From: an uncultured Lachnospiraceae bacterium
GTDB taxonomy: Bacteria > Bacillota > Clostridia > Lachnospirales > Lachnospiraceae
Assembly (NCBI GenBank): GCA_910588285.1
Contig: CAJUQB010000006.1
Coordinates: 1-64,000, forward strand
Length of the DNA: 64,000 nt
Direction: 5' to 3'
Every line of letters begins with the position of its first letter. The first letter of the stretch is position 1. Of this stretch, positions 32,609 through 41,466 are shown piece by piece. The notes below the pieces were generated by a model. That model did not search any database, had not been told where the DNA came from, and saw only the letters and a list, made by a program, of their open reading frames with translations. Position numbers and translations under genes: made by a program.

Positions 32609-33082
32609 ATGGAAGAAAAGAGAAAAGAACAAGAGATCGGATATCATACCATTAACGAAGTGCTGGTAAGGCTTTTTCACGATATTATGGATATTGAGCA
32701 AAAGGCCATCATTACAGAGGAATTTCAGGATATTACCAACAATGATATGCATGTGATTGAAGCCATTGGCATGGATCAGCCCCGGAATATGTCGGCAGTG
32801 GCTAAGACCTTGTCCGTAACGGTGGGAACCCTGACCATTGCTGTCAATAATTTGGTGAAAAAGGGATATGTAGACCGCCGCCGCAGCGAGTTTGACCGTC
32901 GGGTGGTGTTGATTTCACTGTCCAAAAAAGGGGAGAAGGCCTATGCCCACCATAAGAGGTTTCACCAGGAGATGGTACAGGCAATCTTGGAAGGCATGGA
33001 TGAGAGTCAGACGGAAACACTGGTTCATGCCCTGAAGAATTTGCTGGAATTTTTTTATTCCCGCGGGCAGCGAGTCAAGTGA
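32609..33082 (+). CDS. MarR family transcriptional regulator (157 aa)
   Basis: Winged helix typical of MarR: helices MSAVAKTLSVTVGTLTIAVN, NLVKKGYVDRRRSEFDRRVV and wing VLISLSKKGEKAYA, flanked by dimer helices. The ATG at 32609 is preceded by GGAAGGTGACAGAC, better than an in-frame ATG at 32585. It resembles the FabT-type regulators of fatty acid synthesis by layout, but no fab genes are next to it. Its neighbour is the DUF885 peptidase gene, about 160 bases downstream. Confidence 0.88.
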   Translation: MEEKRKEQEIGYHTINEVLVRLFHDIMDIEQKAIITEEFQDITNNDMHVIEAIGMDQPRNMSAVAKTLSVTVGTLTIAVNNLVKKGYVDRRRSEFDRRVVLISLSKKGEKAYAHHKRFHQEMVQAILEGMDESQTETLVHALKNLLEFFYSRGQRVK

Positions 33083-33143
33083 CGGCCTGCAGTCATTAGG
33101 CGGCCGTAGCGGGCCAAGTGACGGCCTGCAGTCATTAGGCGGC
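33076..33143 (+). repeat. 29-bp direct repeat, two copies
   Basis: CAAGTGACGGCCTGCAGTCA and nine more bases occur at 33076-33104 and 33115-33143 (39-base period). The first copy includes the stop codon of the MarR gene. GC-rich compared with neighbours. Confidence 0.85.
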
Positions 33144-33246
33144 TGCCGCCAGGGTCAATACCCGCCTCTTAGGGCGCTTTCGGCAATCAGGCCGGCATAA
33201 TCCGTCCATCCATCACATATATTAGACAAAAACAGGAATATAAGCC

Positions 33247-35004
33247 ATGAAGAAAATTATACAATATCTGGCTGTCTGTCTTTGTCTTTTTTTATGTCTG
33301 GGAGCCATATATTCCGGGCAGGCAGGCGGCCTGCTGTCCGTCCTTGGCGTACAAACAGGGAAAGGGGATCAGCAGGCCTTTGTCGAATATCTGGATCAGC
33401 TGTTTCGGGAGGAAATTACTGCCAACACCATCAATCTTCACTACACGCTGAAGAACCCCAAGCAATACGGGATCAAAGAATATCCAATTTCCCTGGGACA
33501 GATCAGCCAGGAAAACAGCATTGCCGCTGTGGCCATACTGGAAAATATGCAGGCAGCCCTGGCAGAATTTGACCCGGATCAGATGGATGAGGAATATGCC
33601 ATGATCCATGATATGCTGAAGGATGAGATTCAGACAGAGATCAGCGCAGCCCAGCTGTACCTGTATCAGGAGCCGCTGCGCCCCTCCACAGGAGTGGCAG
33701 GAGAGCTTCCGGTGCTTTTGGCAGAATATACCTTTTATGGAGAACGGGATATCCAGGATTATCTGGCCCTCTTGAGGCAGCTGCCGGACTATTATGCCCA
33801 GGTCCTGGAGCTGGAACAGAAAAAGGCGGATGCAGGCTTATTTATGCCGGAATATGCGGCCAGGGAGATTATTGACCAATGTGAAAATTTTGTCAAGGAC
33901 AAGGAGAACAATTATCTGCTGGACACCTTCGTGGACAAGGTACAAAGCCTGGAGGTGGACCGGGAAGCATACATACAGCAAAATGAAGCAGCTGTGACAG
34001 AGGCAGTAATTCCGGCCTATGAGCTGTTGATTGCCGGGATGAAGGAGATCTTAAAGGGCCTGGAGGGGCAGGAGTGGAACCAGCAGGGGCTGTACCATCT
34101 GCCGCAGGGCCGGGAGTACTATGAATATCTGGTCAAATCCTATACAGGATCCGGCATGACGGTGGAGGAGATGCAGCAGGCTGCAAAAGTGCGCCGGGCA
34201 TATGATATGTCGGAGGCTGCAAAGCTCATCCGGGAAGACCCCAAGCTTTTGACAGTCAGCACCTCCTACAGCTTTGCCCTGCAGGATCCGGTGGCAATCC
34301 TGGAGCAGCTTCAGGAAAAAATGTCTGCCGATTTCCCGGCGCCCCCGGATACCAGCTATTCCATAAAATATGTACATCCCTCCCTGGAGGCCCACCTGGC
34401 GCCTGCCTTTTACCTGGCAGTGCCCATTGACGACATCAGCCAGAATGCCATCTACATCAACGGTTCCAGCAATTACCAGAAGATGAAGCTGTATACCACC
34501 CTGGCCCATGAGGGCTTTCCGGGACATTTGTATCAGAATATTATGGAGCGGAGCCAGGATTTTTTGCCTATCCGCAGTCTCTTGGGGACCAGCGGCTATT
34601 CTGAGGGCTGGGCTACCTATGTGGAAATGATTTCCTACGGCTATGCAGAGCTGCAGCCAGGCTTAGGAAAGCTGTTGATGCATGACCAGTCAGCTCTTTT
34701 AAGCCTTTATGCCACCGCTGATCTGGGGATTCATGGAGAGGGCTGGTCTCTGGAGGATATGATGGCCTTTTTTGGGGAATACCAGATCACCGACCAGCAG
34801 GTCCTCCGTGATATTTATCAGCTGATTGTGGAAGAGCCGGCCCATTACCTGAAATATTACATCGGATATCTGGAATTTTTAAGCCTGAAGGAGGAGACCC
34901 AGAAGAAATGGGGAGAGGAGTACAGCGATTATCGCTTCCATGAAGCTCTGATGGAGCTGGGACCGGCACAGTTTGAGATACTGAGGAAGTATTTTCCGGA
35001 TTAG
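33247..35004 (+). CDS. DUF885 family putative metallopeptidase (585 aa)
   Basis: An N-terminal signal or anchor (MKKIIQYLAVCLCLFLCLG) sends the protein out of the cell. DUF885 proteins have a gluzincin-like fold: HEGFPGH with His421, Glu422 and His427, and a downstream Glu in GYSEGWATYVE. The substrate is unknown; a peptide is likely from the fold. Length is normal for the family. There is no clear ribosome site before the start. The neighbouring MarR gene might regulate it (inference). Confidence 0.85.
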   Translation: MKKIIQYLAVCLCLFLCLGAIYSGQAGGLLSVLGVQTGKGDQQAFVEYLDQLFREEITANTINLHYTLKNPKQYGIKEYPISLGQISQENSIAAVAILENMQAALAEFDPDQMDEEYAMIHDMLKDEIQTEISAAQLYLYQEPLRPSTGVAGELPVLLAEYTFYGERDIQDYLALLRQLPDYYAQVLELEQKKADAGLFMPEYAAREIIDQCENFVKDKENNYLLDTFVDKVQSLEVDREAYIQQNEAAVTEAVIPAYELLIAGMKEILKGLEGQEWNQQGLYHLPQGREYYEYLVKSYTGSGMTVEEMQQAAKVRRAYDMSEAAKLIREDPKLLTVSTSYSFALQDPVAILEQLQEKMSADFPAPPDTSYSIKYVHPSLEAHLAPAFYLAVPIDDISQNAIYINGSSNYQKMKLYTTLAHEGFPGHLYQNIMERSQDFLPIRSLLGTSGYSEGWATYVEMISYGYAELQPGLGKLLMHDQSALLSLYATADLGIHGEGWSLEDMMAFFGEYQITDQQVLRDIYQLIVEEPAHYLKYYIGYLEFLSLKEETQKKWGEEYSDYRFHEALMELGPAQFEILRKYFPD

Positions 35005-35034
35005 GAAGAAGCAGAAGTCTATTTAACAGGTAAA

Positions 35035-35874
35035 TCATATCAGCAGCTCCCCATACACCTTCCGCTTGCTGATGCCCCGGTCCTTTGCCACCAGCTTCAT
35101 GGCTTCCTTGCGGTCAATGCCCTGGCTTTCATAATGAGCCATGTGCTCCTGCAATGTCATGGCTTCCCAGGAAAGGCGTGCTTCCTCCAGGACAGCCTGC
35201 CTGCTCTTGCCCTCCAGCACAAGGACGAATTCCCCCCTGGGCTCATTTTCCTGGTAATAGGAAAGGGCCTCAGTCAGGGTTGCGGGAAATACGGTTTCAT
35301 ACCGCTTGGTCAGCTCCCGGCAGAGGGAAATCCTCCGGTCCCCCAGGACGGCAAGAAGCTCTGCCAGAGTTTTCTTCAGATGATGGGGCGCTTCATACAA
35401 AATAATGGTACGGGTCTCGCCCTTCAGGCTTTCCAGAATGGCGGCCCGTTCCTTTTTGTCCCTGGGCAAAAAAGCCTCAAAGGCAAAGCGCCTGGTGGCA
35501 AGGCCGGACATGGTCAGGGCAGTAATGCAGGCAGCAGGTCCCGGCAGGGAGGTGACAGGAATGTGTTCCTCCTGGCAGATACGCACCAATTCCTCCCCGG
35601 GATCCGAGATGCCCGGGGTTCCGGCATCTGTAATCAGAGCAATATTCTGTCCTTCCCGCAGCTTCTCCACCAGCTGATAGGCCTTCTCAATCTTGTTGTA
35701 CTCATGATAGCTGGTCATGGGGGTCTTGATCTCAAAATGATTTAAAAGCTTGATGGAATTGCGGGTGTCCTCTGCGGCAATCAGATCCACCTCCTTTAAG
35801 GTACGCAGTACACGGAGGGTAATATCCTCCAGATTGCCAATGGGGGTAGCGCAGAGATATAATGTTCCGGCCAT
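35035..35874 (-). CDS. rsmI: 16S rRNA (cytidine(1402)-2'-O)-methyltransferase (279 aa)
   Basis: A tetrapyrrole-methylase-fold enzyme that uses SAM to methylate the ribose of C1402 of 16S rRNA. Seen: LYLCATPIGNLEDITLR at the start, AEDTRN, the ITDAGTPGISDPG SAM site and LPGPAACITAL. It ends the housekeeping run decarboxylase-yaaR-holB-ricT-trmN6-rsmI. AGGAGG precedes the start. Confidence 0.95.
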   Translation of the reverse strand: MAGTLYLCATPIGNLEDITLRVLRTLKEVDLIAAEDTRNSIKLLNHFEIKTPMTSYHEYNKIEKAYQLVEKLREGQNIALITDAGTPGISDPGEELVRICQEEHIPVTSLPGPAACITALTMSGLATRRFAFEAFLPRDKKERAAILESLKGETRTIILYEAPHHLKKTLAELLAVLGDRRISLCRELTKRYETVFPATLTEALSYYQENEPRGEFVLVLEGKSRQAVLEEARLSWEAMTLQEHMAHYESQGIDRKEAMKLVAKDRGISKRKVYGELLI

Positions 35875-35950
35875 AACAGCCTCCTTCCTAAGATACAGCG
35901 TTAAACAGCCAATGCCTGTTTCCTGTCATACATGTTCAAGGCATACAGCC

Positions 35951-36688
35951 TTAATAGCCGTAGATATCATAAATCTCATCCGTATACACGCCGGGCTCCC
36001 GGTACACAATCAGCGGCTTTTCCACCGTAATGCGGGCATTGCCGCCCCGAAGCCCCTCGATCAGCACCATATTGGGCTCCTTGTCCACAAAGGGATAGAC
36101 CAGCTTCATGCGCTTAGGCTCAATGCCATACTGATGCATCAGGCACATGATCTCGGTCAGACGGAAGGGCCGGTGTACCATATAGAACCGCCCCCTGGGC
36201 ATCAGCAGACGGGCAGACTGGGCAATTACGTCCTCCAGGGTGCAGAGGAGCTCATGGCGGGCAATGGCCTTGGCCGGATTACTGCCAAGGAGGCCATGCT
36301 TTCCCGTCATGTAGGGCGGATTGACGGTAACCACATGAAAAGAAGATGCTCCAAAGATATTGGAAGCATCCTTGATATCACCTTCTTTGATTGTGATCTT
36401 CTCCTCCAGACGGTTGATGGCCACGCTGCGGCGGGCCATATCTACATTCTCCCTCTGAATCTCCAGGCCGGTAAAATGCTCCCCCATGGTCTTGGCCTCC
36501 AGCAGAATGGGGATAATTCCATTCCCGCAGCAGAGGTCAAGGGCCCGTTCCCGGGGCTTTACCCAGGCAAAGCCTGACAGCAGGACAGCATCCATGCCAA
36601 AGCAGAAGAGATTGGGGTTCTGGATAATAGAATAACCATTGCGGTGAAGCTCGTCCAACCGCTCCTGGGGCTGTAACTGAATGTCCAT
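35951..36688 (-). CDS. trmN6: tRNA1(Val) (adenine(37)-N6)-methyltransferase-like (245 aa)
   Basis: Rossmann methyltransferase: SAM loop LDLCCGNGIIPILL, acidic GLEIQRENVDMARRS, and catalytic NPPYMTG. It modifies tRNA by comparison with YabB/TrmN6; the exact substrate in Firmicutes is less sure. It begins 3 bases after ricT ends, in the same operon. Confidence 0.88.
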   Translation of the reverse strand: MDIQLQPQERLDELHRNGYSIIQNPNLFCFGMDAVLLSGFAWVKPRERALDLCCGNGIIPILLEAKTMGEHFTGLEIQRENVDMARRSVAINRLEEKITIKEGDIKDASNIFGASSFHVVTVNPPYMTGKHGLLGSNPAKAIARHELLCTLEDVIAQSARLLMPRGRFYMVHRPFRLTEIMCLMHQYGIEPKRMKLVYPFVDKEPNMVLIEGLRGGNARITVEKPLIVYREPGVYTDEIYDIYGY

Positions 36689-36691
36689 GGT

Positions 36692-37597
36692 CTATTTTCC
36701 CTCATCCAGCTTGGATTTGCCGCGGTCCTCCAGGGCTTCCAGGGCCTTCATTTCTTTGGCGGAAAGCTTTTTGTCCTTTCTGCGCCTGGGCTTGAAACGA
36801 AGCTGGCTCACATTGTACTCCCGGATCTCCTTTTCATCATCCACCTCAACGATCACCTTGACGGTCTGGCGCAGCACATTGACACTCTGTACCTCGCCCC
36901 TTAATTTGTCGTCCGTGGTGACATGGTCTCCCACGCCGGGAAGGCGGCCATTCAGATATTCGTAGGTTTCCTCCTCATTCTTCAGGCAGCACATCAGCCG
37001 CCCGCAGACACCGGAAATCTTGGCAGGGTTCAGAGACAGATTCTGCTCCTTTGCCATCTTGATGGATACAGGGGCAAATTCCGACAGATAGGTGCTGCAG
37101 CACAGGGAACGCCCGCAGATGCCGATGCCGCCTAAAATCTTTGTCTCATCCCGCACACCGATCTGGCGCAGCTCAATCCTAGTGCGGAACACAGCGGCCA
37201 GATCCTTTACCAGCTCACGGAAATCAATCCGCCCGTCTGCCGTAAAATAGAAGAGAAGCTTATTGTTGTCAAAGGTGTATTCAGCCTCCACCAGCTTCAT
37301 ATCCAGCTTATGCTTCTGGATCTTTTCCTGGCAGATGCGGAAGGCGTCCTTCTTCTTCTCCTGGTTACGTTCCGTGATCCGGTCGTCCTCCTTGGTAGCC
37401 ATGCGGAGCAGGGGCTTTAAGGGCTGGACCACCTTGTCGTCTGCCATTTCCGTGGGGGGAATGATCACTGTGCCGTACTCAATGCCGCGGGCAGTCTCCA
37501 CAATGACATGGCTGCCGGCCTTTACTTCAAAATTCAGCGGGTTAAAGTAATAGATCTTTCCCGCCGGGCGGAATCTCACGCCAACTATTTTAACCAT
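36692..37597 (-). CDS. ricT: PSP1/RicT-type regulatory protein (301 aa)
   Basis: The PSP1 domain spans about residues 1-215 with conserved Cys in GICGRSLCCSTYL and CGRLMCCLKNE, which bind an iron-sulfur cluster in the RicT/YmcA/YlbF complex that helps mRNA processing by RNase Y in Bacillus. A basic tail follows. Four bases separate it from holB. GGAGAAC precedes the start. Confidence 0.92.
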   Translation of the reverse strand: MVKIVGVRFRPAGKIYYFNPLNFEVKAGSHVIVETARGIEYGTVIIPPTEMADDKVVQPLKPLLRMATKEDDRITERNQEKKKDAFRICQEKIQKHKLDMKLVEAEYTFDNNKLLFYFTADGRIDFRELVKDLAAVFRTRIELRQIGVRDETKILGGIGICGRSLCCSTYLSEFAPVSIKMAKEQNLSLNPAKISGVCGRLMCCLKNEEETYEYLNGRLPGVGDHVTTDDKLRGEVQSVNVLRQTVKVIVEVDDEKEIREYNVSQLRFKPRRRKDKKLSAKEMKALEALEDRGKSKLDEGK

Positions 37598-37601
37598 ATG
37601 A

Positions 37602-38591
37602 TTAGTTCTCCTTCATGGCCAGCAGTAACAGCTCGATTACCAGCTCGAAATTCACATTGGCATTCAGACGCTGCTTGGCCTTTTCCAGGGCCTTCAGAAT
37701 CGTTTCGATGCCATCATAAGAGCTTTTGCTGGCTGATTTTTTGATATCATACACCTCATCCTTAAAGATCAGGCAGTTTACATCTGCAGTTGCCTTAAAC
37801 AGGAGCACATCCCGATACCAGATCATCAGAAGATCAAAAAAATCATGGATAGTGAGCTTATAATCACTGATCTGGTGCACGGTGTCCATCATCTCATAGA
37901 GCTCCAGCCCGTGAATCCGCTTCACCAGCTGCAGGGCCATGAGCTTCAATTCGTTGAAGCTCTCATTTCCGGCCAGCTGAAGGGCCTTGCCTACATTTCC
38001 CTGGGCAAAGGCAGTACAGACATCTGCCTTATAGTCCGGCACCTCCAGCCTTTGCATCAGGTAGGCCTTGATCTCTGCATCCGGAACAGCCTTCAGGTTC
38101 AGGGTGATACACCGGGATAGAATGGTGGGAAGGAATGCGTCCGCATTGGTGGTCAAAAGCAGAATCACCCCGTAGGCAGGCGGCTCTTCGATGGTTTTCA
38201 GCAATGCGTTCTGAGCCTGCTGGTTCATCTTTTCCGCCTCGTCAATGATATAGATCTTATGGGGGCTGTGATAGGGCTTGATGCCGATATCATTGTTGAC
38301 CTGTCTGCGGATGTCATCCACAGAGATCGTCCCCGGCTTCTCATGCTGCAGGTAAATAATATCCGGTTGATTTTTGGACAGCGCCTGCCTGCAGGAATGG
38401 CATTCCATACAGGGCGTGCTGCCCCTGGCCTCGCATTGCAGCGCCATGGAAAAGGCCTCTGCCAGCATCATTTTGCCGGAGCGCTCCGGGCCGTTAAAAA
38501 TATAGGCATGGGATACCTTGTCACTGTCAATGGCCCGCTGCAAATGCTCAATGATCTGCCGGTGTCCGATTATATCTGAAAAACCTGCCAT
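37602..38591 (-). CDS. holB: DNA polymerase III subunit delta' (329 aa)
   Basis: A clamp-loader AAA+ protein: IIGHRQIIEHLQRAIDSDKV, nucleotide loop GPERSGKMMLAEAF (degenerate as usual for delta'), zinc Cys set in CEARGSTPCMECHSC, and box IYIIDEAEKMN with SRC-type LSRCITLNL. It helps load the beta clamp in replication. The operon neighbours are yaaR upstream and ricT downstream. GGAAGGAGAC precedes the start. Confidence 0.95.
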   Translation of the reverse strand: MAGFSDIIGHRQIIEHLQRAIDSDKVSHAYIFNGPERSGKMMLAEAFSMALQCEARGSTPCMECHSCRQALSKNQPDIIYLQHEKPGTISVDDIRRQVNNDIGIKPYHSPHKIYIIDEAEKMNQQAQNALLKTIEEPPAYGVILLLTTNADAFLPTILSRCITLNLKAVPDAEIKAYLMQRLEVPDYKADVCTAFAQGNVGKALQLAGNESFNELKLMALQLVKRIHGLELYEMMDTVHQISDYKLTIHDFFDLLMIWYRDVLLFKATADVNCLIFKDEVYDIKKSASKSSYDGIETILKALEKAKQRLNANVNFELVIELLLLAMKEN

Positions 38592-38653
38592 ACTTCCTGT
38601 CTCCTTCCGGAAATATAAAACTGCTGGGGCCAGAACAGGCCCTGGCTATACAC

Positions 38654-39094
38654 TCAGGTACAAATATCCAATAGTAATCCGCGGATCTCATCCACCTTAC
38701 CCAGGATCGAAATGTGATCCTTTTCATCCTTCACAAGCTCTGCGGCCAGTTCGTCCAGATTCCGGTCCACCAGCTTTACAATGCCATAGACACGGTGGCG
38801 TCCGCGGCGGTCCAGAAAATTCTCCCTGGAAAACTTGTGGGAACGGTTTACCACCTCGTTCATAAAATCCTTCACCAGCTCCCGGTAGCGCTTCATATCC
38901 CGCACATCCATGTGCTCGGCAATTTTTTCTCCCTGAGTGGTGATGTCCTCCATCAGGGTATTGAGACGCTGCTGCAGATCCTTTTCTTCAATCTGGCTGG
39001 CCAATGTAAATTTGAAGGTACCGTCTGCCTTTTCTACGGCAGCCGCCTTTTCCGGCGCAGGGGCAGCGGTTACCTGATTGACTTTCATATCCAT
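38654..39094 (-). CDS. yaaR: YaaR family protein (146 aa)
   Basis: Matches the DUF327/YaaR family by size, position and the late motif (HKFSRENFLDRRGRHRVYGI then VKLVDRNLDELAAELV). Function is unknown; it is a stable neighbour of holB in Firmicutes. I chose the ATG at 39094 because GAGGTGTC precedes it; an in-frame ATG at 39121 lacks such a site. Confidence 0.88.
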   Translation of the reverse strand: MDMKVNQVTAAPAPEKAAAVEKADGTFKFTLASQIEEKDLQQRLNTLMEDITTQGEKIAEHMDVRDMKRYRELVKDFMNEVVNRSHKFSRENFLDRRGRHRVYGIVKLVDRNLDELAAELVKDEKDHISILGKVDEIRGLLLDICT

Positions 39095-39195
39095 AATGAC
39101 ACCTCGACTGTTCCTGATCACTGTGTGTAATAGTTCCCGCAGTGTCTCTGCCTGTATTTATTATATACATGCTTCCTTATAGTATAATATAAATT

Positions 39196-40644
39196 TCAGG
39201 AAATGACAATGTTTATCCGCTGATTCGTCATGTCGGACAGACCGTTCAATTCCAGATCTGCGGCACGAAGCTCCAGAATCAGGGAGAGAAGGTCAGGGTA
39301 AATGTATTCTCCCGGGACGATCAGGGGAATCCCAGGGGGATACAGATAGAGATATTCCTGGCTGACCTGCCCGGCCGCCTCCTCCAGGGGAATCGTCCGG
39401 CAGGGCTGCTGCATGGCGCCGGCAATAGAACAGGCAGCCATGGGAAGCCTGTAAATATCGCTCCTATCTATCATATCGGCCAAAACAGGCGTCGGATTGA
39501 GGGAAAATTGCCTTTCAATCTCTGCGCAGGCCTCATATAGCCTTTGGAAGCCCTCCTCTGTATCCATCAGACTGCTGAGAGCCAGCACATAATGTCCGGA
39601 TGCCATTTCCATTTCCAGCCGGTAATGCTCCCGAAGCAGCCGGGCCAGACTGGGGCCGGACAGGCCAAGACGCTGGCCGGACAGCAGTATTTTGGAATCA
39701 TCCCAGGCAAAGGTGTCCAGGGGCTTCAGGCATTCCATATAAGAGAGCCGGGACATTTCCTGATAAAAGGTATCCAGCCGTGTTCGAAGCTCCCCAAAAC
39801 GCTTCGGGCCTTCCCGGGCAATCAGCTGCAGGCAGCAGTCCGCAGAGGCCATCAGCAGATAGGAGGGAGAGCTGGTCTGGTAGATGCCAAGGAACCGGCG
39901 GACAGCATCCTCTGACACCAGGTCAGAGTTTACGTGCAAAACAGCCGTCTGGGTAAATGCAGGCAGCGTCTTATGCAGGCTCTCCACCACCACATCAGCT
40001 CCACAGCGGAGCGCGGATGCCGGAAAATGGCTGCTCAGCGGAAAATGTGCGCCATGGGCCTCGTCCACAATCAATGGGATGCCGCGGCTGTGGGATAATG
40101 CGGCTATGGCCCGGATATCAGAGACCACACCGTCATAGGTGGGCGACACCACAAGGACAGCCCCAATCTCCGGATCCGCATCCAGAGCCGCTTCCACTGC
40201 ATCCGGCGACAGGGAGCCCATAATGCCCAGGCGGCTGCGCTCCGGCATCAGATATACCGGACGAAGGGAACGAAGCTCCAATGCATGGTACACTGCCTTA
40301 TGGCAGTTCCGGGACATCAGAAGCTTCCCGCCAATGGGAATGCAGGCGCTGATGGCTGCCAGAAGGCCGCAGGTGCTTCCGTTGACCAGCAGGAAGCTGC
40401 GGCGGGAGCCAAAGAGCTCTGCCGCCTGCTGCTGCAGCTGCTCCAGGATGCCTGTGGCATGGTGCAGATTGTCAAAGCCGTCGATCTCCGTGATATCCAG
40501 CTGCCAGGGATCGCCAAAGCCGGTGAGCTGCCGTTTGTGTCCCGGCATATGGAAGGGATAGCAGCCGCTTTTTCCGTATGCCTTTAATTCCTGATGCAGG
40601 GAAATATTTTGTTTGGAAGAGGATTTTTTCAATAAATTATTCAT
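39196..40644 (-). CDS. Orn/Lys/Arg decarboxylase-type PLP enzyme (482 aa)
   Basis: PLP-dependent fold type I: PFHMPGHKRQ at the start, LLVNGSTCGLLAAISA, IVDEAHGAHF and the PLP lysine in SLHKTLPAFTQTAVL. The short C-terminal domain shows it is the YaaO-type of decarboxylase. Substrate (lysine, arginine or ornithine) cannot be told from sequence. It is the first gene of the housekeeping cluster; tmk, which is often between it and yaaR, is absent here. Confidence 0.88.
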   Translation of the reverse strand: MNNLLKKSSSKQNISLHQELKAYGKSGCYPFHMPGHKRQLTGFGDPWQLDITEIDGFDNLHHATGILEQLQQQAAELFGSRRSFLLVNGSTCGLLAAISACIPIGGKLLMSRNCHKAVYHALELRSLRPVYLMPERSRLGIMGSLSPDAVEAALDADPEIGAVLVVSPTYDGVVSDIRAIAALSHSRGIPLIVDEAHGAHFPLSSHFPASALRCGADVVVESLHKTLPAFTQTAVLHVNSDLVSEDAVRRFLGIYQTSSPSYLLMASADCCLQLIAREGPKRFGELRTRLDTFYQEMSRLSYMECLKPLDTFAWDDSKILLSGQRLGLSGPSLARLLREHYRLEMEMASGHYVLALSSLMDTEEGFQRLYEACAEIERQFSLNPTPVLADMIDRSDIYRLPMAACSIAGAMQQPCRTIPLEEAAGQVSQEYLYLYPPGIPLIVPGEYIYPDLLSLILELRAADLELNGLSDMTNQRINIVIS

Positions 40645-40753
40645 AATTCTATTGTAACGTTATTCTTACGGAAAAGCAACGCAGCAGTTTAGAAAATTTT
40701 CATTTTATAGGAAGCAGATTCTATGATAGAATGGAGAAAAGGGGGAGAAAGGT

Positions 40754-41455
40754 ATGGCATTTATTCAGTTTTCACATGTGAACAAAGTCTATCACACCGG
40801 GGATGTGCAGATCCATGCCTTAAAGGATGCAAGCTTTGAGGTGGAGCGGGGAGAGATCTGCGTGATCGTGGGCCAGTCCGGCGCAGGGAAGACTACGCTG
40901 CTGAACATCCTGGGGGGAATGGATACCCTGACAGAGGGGAAGATTTTTCTGGACGGCGTGGAGGTGTCTGCTTTTAAGAAGAAGCAGCTGGCAAACTACC
41001 GCCGCAATGACATTGGCTTTGTATTTCAGTTCTATAATTTGATTCCCAATCTTACGGCTCTGGAGAATGTTGAGATTGCATCCCAGCTGTGCAGGGAGCC
41101 GCTGAAGCCGGAGGAGGTGCTGGCCGGCGTGGGGCTTTTGGACCGTATGCAGAATTTTCCGGCGCAGCTGTCCGGCGGGGAGCAGCAGCGGGTAGCCATT
41201 GCCCGTGCCCTTGCCAAGAATCCCAAGCTGCTATTGTGCGACGAGCCTACCGGGGCGCTGGATTATCAGACGGGGAAGGCAATTCTGAAGCTGCTGCAGG
41301 ATGCCAGCAGGAACAGCGGAATGACGGTGATCATTATTACCCACAACTCGGCGCTGACAGCAATGGCAGACCGGGTGATTCGGGTTAAGAGCGGGACCAT
41401 TGACGAAATACATAAAAATGAGGAGATTGTACCAGTAGAAAATATTGAATGGTAG
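40754..41455 (+). CDS. ABC transporter ATPase, LolD/MacB type (233 aa)
   Basis: Walker A GQSGAGKTT, Q-loop in FVFQFYNLIPNLTALENV, signature LSGGEQQR and Walker B LLLCDEPTGALD. The partner is the 1,109-residue FtsX-type permease that starts 11 bases later. GGGGGAGAAAGG precedes the start. Such pairs export or act on substrates at the membrane with the force of ATP hydrolysis. Confidence 0.9.
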   Translation: MAFIQFSHVNKVYHTGDVQIHALKDASFEVERGEICVIVGQSGAGKTTLLNILGGMDTLTEGKIFLDGVEVSAFKKKQLANYRRNDIGFVFQFYNLIPNLTALENVEIASQLCREPLKPEEVLAGVGLLDRMQNFPAQLSGGEQQRVAIARALAKNPKLLLCDEPTGALDYQTGKAILKLLQDASRNSGMTVIIITHNSALTAMADRVIRVKSGTIDEIHKNEEIVPVENIEW

Positions 41456-41466
41456 GGGGGTGTTAT

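Noticed and set aside
35134..35745. Plus-strand frames across rsmI
   Set aside because: They are the opposite strand of a clear rsmI gene in a conserved operon.
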